A DNA stretch of 64,000 nt, taken from Steromphala cineraria (Eukaryota > Mollusca > Gastropoda > Trochida > Trochidae). The notes under the pieces are model-generated. The model was not told the DNA's origin. It did not search any database and saw only the letters and a program-made list of their open reading frames with translations. Numbering within the stretch: the stretch's first letter is position 1; each line of letters begins with the position of its first letter. Shown one piece after another: positions 60,402-64,000 of this stretch. The position numbers and the translations under genes are program-made. Where the stretch lies: the NCBI GenBank assembly GCA_916613615.1, contig OU744727.1:17492093-17556092 (forward strand), written 5' to 3'.

Positions 60402-62035
60402 CAAGCAGTAGGTTTTGGTATAACTTTTTTGTATATCTATGGCTGAATTGGTGACCATCTTGTATTTTTTAATCTTCAAAATGCTACTTTTATGTGGGCA
60501 TCCGTATTAATTTCATTATGATATCTTGACTGGTTTAGGTGTATCCATTTAAATGTCATTCATTACTTACAGGATGGTGGGCACTTACATTTGTTTTGTA
60601 GTGAATCATTGATATGATTTCAAGATTATTTCACTGATGGTTTTGCTGCATGGGATATTGAGAATCCCAAAAGTACAGATTTTTCAAGGAAAATGAATGA
60701 CTGATTGAGAGGAAAGTCGCAAACACAGCAATGCATAAGACACGTTTATTTTGTTCACATAATATTTACATGTCAAGTGACCATGAGATGTCTTTCATTA
60801 AAGTATCAATTTATTTAGAACTCATACAGTACTATATATAATGATAAACATTTTTGCATTGTCAAATCAACAGAGAGATATGACAAATCAAATTTCCTTA
60901 CTTTTCTAACTAAACCCTTTTCGATTTTCATCTGCATATTTATTCCACATCAACTTATCATGTAGATTGCTAAACACAAAGCTTATTGTAGACAAGTTTT
61001 GTGTAAGTTGTTATTCTTAGAAAGAACATATCACTGTCATGAGAATACATAGAGGATATCTGTCTTTTCTTGACTAATACCATGTTTATCTCATCGAGTG
61101 AGGTAGAAAGGTTATATTTTCACGAGTGGCGCGTCTAGGCCTATGTTATGCACGAAAATTTAAGCACCTATTTTTTCGATAGCCGATATTGTTAGCTGCA
61201 TATCGTTTTATTTTTAAACGCACAATGAAAACAACTTGAAATGCTTCGATAACCAAGCTTTTTCTAAAATACGAATGCGTGATAAGTTTTGACAGATTTT
61301 GTTTACGATATTTTATTCGATAAAAAACCCACAAAACCTGAAAACTCCCGACGACGTTATCAATGTTTAGAGACCGGTTTAGGACTCGCATGACATGCAT
61401 GGAGTTTTGAGAAAATAGTTCGGGTTTTGACCTCATTTGCATTGTTATCAGGGATCTGATAACATGATTACAAGATGGGTTTATTGCACAGATAACACTG
61501 CCCACAATATGATAAATCCCAGTATTTCACTGCTCGCCATATAAGTCCATAACTTTTATTGCATACACATGGGCCATGGCCATATAGCATAATGCTCTAC
61601 CATATCAATTGGGTCAGGTTGATTATGCAACAGACTAGCAGCTGACACTGTGATGCTAGCAGCCTGCCTTGGGATGTGTATTAGACAGCATAGTGGAATA
61701 TCTGAACTCTGGTTGACCCCTTATGTGTGGTATTTAAAGGAATATAAGGGAGATACCATTGTTTAAAATTTAACATGTTTAATGTGATTTGGTTTTTGCA
61801 GTTAGTTGCCATAAAGATTTTAAACAAATAAATTAATCAATTATGTTTTTCTTTCATCTTAATTTTTTTAGAAACACTTAAAAATATAGAACAACTTGCA
61901 CGACAATCTTAAATATTCCATATTTAAGATAATATTATGATAAGTAAGTTCAAATAAGAGAATTTATATGGTGCCAGTGATCACTTGATGAAAGCTTAAA
62001 ATTTAATAATAATGATGTGTCATCTGCAGCTGAAA
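60402..62035. other. Intergenic, no gene recognised
   Basis: AT-rich. A minus-strand frame at 61505-61146 (119 codons) has no recognisable motif and ordinary AT-driven composition, so I do not call it a gene. Confidence 0.5.
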
Positions 62036-62338
62036 AGTCAATATGGCTGCTATTGCGGCCATCTTGGATTCTCAAAACTGAAACGTCTACCTTTCTGTGC
62101 GGAATCACTATAGGTATAACATACTACAATATAAAAATGATATCTAGATTGGTTTAGGAGAAATAGTCTTTGTCATAAAATCTAATTGAAAATTCAATAT
62201 GGCTGCCATGGCGGCCATATTGGATTCTCAAAACTGAAACGTTTACCTTTCTGTGCGGAATCACCATAGGTATAACATACTACAATTTCAGAATGATATC
62301 TGAATTCGTTTAGGAGGAGTAGTCTTTTTCGTGAAAGT
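62036..62338. repeat. Tandem pair of a 150-bp GGCGGCCAT-containing repeat
   Basis: Copy 1 (about 62036-62180) and copy 2 (about 62193-62338) share GCGGCCAT, TTGGATTCTCAAAACTGAAACG and AGGTATAACATACTACAAT. Copy 2 opens with a near-palindrome, CAATATGGCTGCCATGGCGG. Confidence 0.8.
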
Positions 62339-62339
62339 T

Positions 62340-62434
62340 TACGGACTGACGGACGGACGGACAGACAGACAGACGGACGACGGACGAAGCGCCATGACAT
62401 AAGCTCACATTTACTTTGTAAAGGTGAGCTAAAA
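62340..62434. repeat. GACGGACGG-rich repeat tail ending in GGTGAGCTAAAA
   Basis: GACGGACGGACGGACAGACAG, then CGCCATGACATAAGCTCAC, a short palindrome with GTGAGCT, and an A-rich end. This layout is common in mollusc interspersed repeats and matches a diverged piece inside the macrosatellite unit. Confidence 0.6.
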
Positions 62435-62439
62435 ATAAT

Positions 62440-63085
62440 AAGTATTTAAACTTCAGGGGGTATAGTTATCTTTATTGTATATCCTTCTCAATATATATCA
62501 TTTTCAGTTTCCTGTGATTGCAACCTTTCAATAATTCCGATCTTTGATTAATTTTTGATGATAAATATAAGTGTGCATAAGAGCTTTGAATGATTTCATT
62601 GAAATACATTTTGTATGAGAGTGGAATAAAAAATCAAAAGGTTTCACAAAGAGCCCATACATGATTTTACACAAAAACAATTCTTTTGATGACAAATAAT
62701 GATTTAAAACATCTCATATTCATCACCAAATGGCACTTGTATGATAAATTCTTGTTTTCAATTATCTATAAAAATCTTATCATAACAGTAATATGTACTG
62801 GGGCTATTTGTTAAGCAAAATAGACAAATTCCAAAATAATGCTTGTCTGGTTGACGCGAGTCATTGTCCTGTTTTCCATTTTTATCACAAATTCAAACCT
62901 TTCTAATGCTGCCATACATGATAGGTTGGCTCCAAAATTATACTTTTCTACAACCGTCAATACTTTTCAATCAAATGACACCACAATTAGAAAGTGGCAT
63001 ATGTTACCCCAGTCAACTGACGGAGCGGCTCTGTCAATGTCACAATTCTGTGCCCAAATTGTGAGACAAAAAATATACACTCTAT
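62440..63085. other. Intergenic, no gene recognised
   Basis: A plus-strand frame at 62839-63147 begins with a hydrophobic stretch but has no other support. Confidence 0.4.
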
Positions 63086-63228
63086 CTAATGCAGAATCAC
63101 AAAACTGTCCACAATGTACGAGTTCACTGGTTGTTCGTCTGTTTTGATATCATGGAGATATTGAAATGAAGCTGCAAAGACCCTGGCCATTGTCAGGATA
63201 GGTGAGGAGTATCTTCTGTCAGCTGATG
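63086..63228 (-). pseudogene. Possible isolated exon or gene fragment, unrecognised
   Basis: Minus strand: an acceptor-like ACACATCAG at about 63229 is followed by an open frame containing RRYSSPILTMARVFAASFQY and TDEQPVNSYIVDSFVILH, then a stop. Codon use looks more gene-like than the surroundings. No partner exon, family or function recognised. Confidence 0.2.
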
Positions 63229-63249
63229 TGTTTTCAAATCTAAAAAAAT

Positions 63250-63299
63250 AGAGCCATTGGCTCTGTAGCTCATCAGGCATCATATCAAGTTTGTTTTAT
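63250..63299. repeat. Diverged copy of the GAGCCATTGGCTC repeat
   Basis: Matches the unit-internal repeat at 4749-4797 (GAGCCATTGGCTCTGT, CTCA-CAGGC, TATCAAGTTTG). Confidence 0.6.
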
Positions 63300-63389
63300 A
63301 CAGGCCAGATGAGCTAAAAATGAAACTGATGTTACCTATTGCAAGAAAACCTATAAAAAACAAGCAAAAAAGTGAGCGTGGCTCACTAA

Positions 63390-63914
63390 TACCCCCGACC
63401 GTGCATCCCTGACTAACTGAATTACTTTTTACTTTCAATGTAGTCATCTCTTGCACAGCATTTGACCCCCAAAGAGGAATTGAGAAAAATGACTAATCCA
63501 AAAAATGGAAGTTTGTAAAAAAAAAAACACACACAAAACACACTCATCAATTTTAGTATTGATTTGGCACTGCACCGCTCCTAGTATGGAAGAAGACATG
63601 TGCAAAATGTGAAAAGAATCAGATGAAACTTTTTTCCCGTAATAGGTCGGACAAATCTGATATTGGAAAATGACTAAGTTCAAAACATGGAAATTTGTAA
63701 AAATTCAAATATTAACGAAATTTGCTGTAACTTGGCACTGCACCCCTCCTAGTAGGGTAGAAGACATGTGCAAAATTTGAAATTAATCGGACAAATGGTT
63801 TTCCCGTAATAGGTCGGACAAAAAATGTCCTCGGACGGACACACACACACACGGACACACACACAGACGGAATCGTTGGTATTACAAGATACCCCGGACC
63901 GTTGGTCGGGGGTA
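63390..63914. mobile_element. 525-bp inverted-repeat element with TACCCCCGACC ends
   Basis: TACCCCCGACC at the left and GGTCGGGGGTA at the right. It contains two tandem copies of a roughly 170-bp segment (63477-63655 and 63656-63822) sharing GGCACTGCACC, CATGTGCAAAAT and CCCGTAATAGGTCGGACAAA, then a CA-rich microsatellite. A palindrome GTGAGCGTGGCTCAC precedes the left end. Non-coding. Confidence 0.65.
63832..63876. repeat. CA-rich microsatellite
   Basis: (AC)n runs interrupted by GG, inside the 525-bp element. Confidence 0.85.
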
Positions 63915-64000
63915 TAAAAATCACAAAACAAATGTAACGATTTCGGAATAAATTTCCTTACCCAAATGATTTATTATTATTCAACACTTTCTAGATCGCC

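Noticed and set aside
61146..61505. 119-codon minus-strand frame
   Set aside because: No recognisable motif, ordinary AT-rich composition, no splice or start context.
62839..63147. 102-codon plus-strand frame with a hydrophobic start
   Set aside because: Only the first 25 residues look signal-like. The rest has no motif, and a competing minus-strand frame looks more gene-like.

Overview
The window is animal nuclear DNA. It has GT-AG introns, a WD-repeat gene with eight coding exons, non-LTR and DIRS-type retrotransposons, a tRNA-derived SINE and many short terminal-inverted-repeat elements. The base composition and repeat families (GACGGACGG-rich repeats ending in GAGCTAAAA, an element bounded by TACCCCCGACC) suggest a marine mollusc, probably a bivalve. 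That placement is inference; no species-diagnostic gene is present.

Bases 1-45642 are a macrosatellite, a head-to-tail array of very long units. Using the motif GGTTGTTTTC as boundary, the units are: U1 (1-8170, cut by the window edge), U2 (8171-14474), U3 (14475-20574), U4 (20575-29006), U5 (29007-43726, enlarged by a LINE) and U6 (43727-45642, fragmentary). Long units are about 8.4 kb. U2 and U3 are 6.1-6.3 kb because a 2.19-kb block is missing across a 10-bp microhomology. Each complete unit carries the 3' end of a truncated LINE, a 168-bp inverted-repeat element, a 20-bp minisatellite of varying copy number and (except U5) a hairpin of about 130 bp. Long units also carry an 861-868-bp element with 28-bp terminal inverted repeats. 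Three minus-strand open segments per unit join in phase with splice-like borders. They may encode a small secreted protein, intact in U1-U3 and broken in U4 and U5.

Bases 33637-39605 are a nearly full-length L1/Tx1-like LINE on the minus strand, inserted in U5. It has ORF1 (coiled coil plus RRM-like) and ORF2 (endonuclease, reverse transcriptase, zinc knuckle), both disabled. It is flanked by an unusually long direct duplication of unit sequence (365 and 473 bp).

Bases 45643-47104 are the array edge: a tRNA-derived SINE between 83-bp direct repeats and one unrecognised coding-like segment.

Bases 47105-59517 hold the one convincing host gene, WDR55 on the minus strand, with an uninterrupted 368-residue reading frame over eight coding exons. 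Its intron 5 contains a 7.9-kb DIRS-like tyrosine-recombinase retrotransposon (48975-56900) in the same orientation. The DIRS recombinase gene is itself split by a 2447-bp TTAA-flanked, piggyBac-like non-autonomous insertion (50159-52605), giving a three-level nest of gene, DIRS and TTAA element.

Bases 59518-64000 contain no recognisable gene. They hold a TTAA-flanked double-hairpin element (60170-60397), a duplicated GGCGGCCAT-containing repeat, a GACGGACGG repeat tail and a 525-bp inverted-repeat element.
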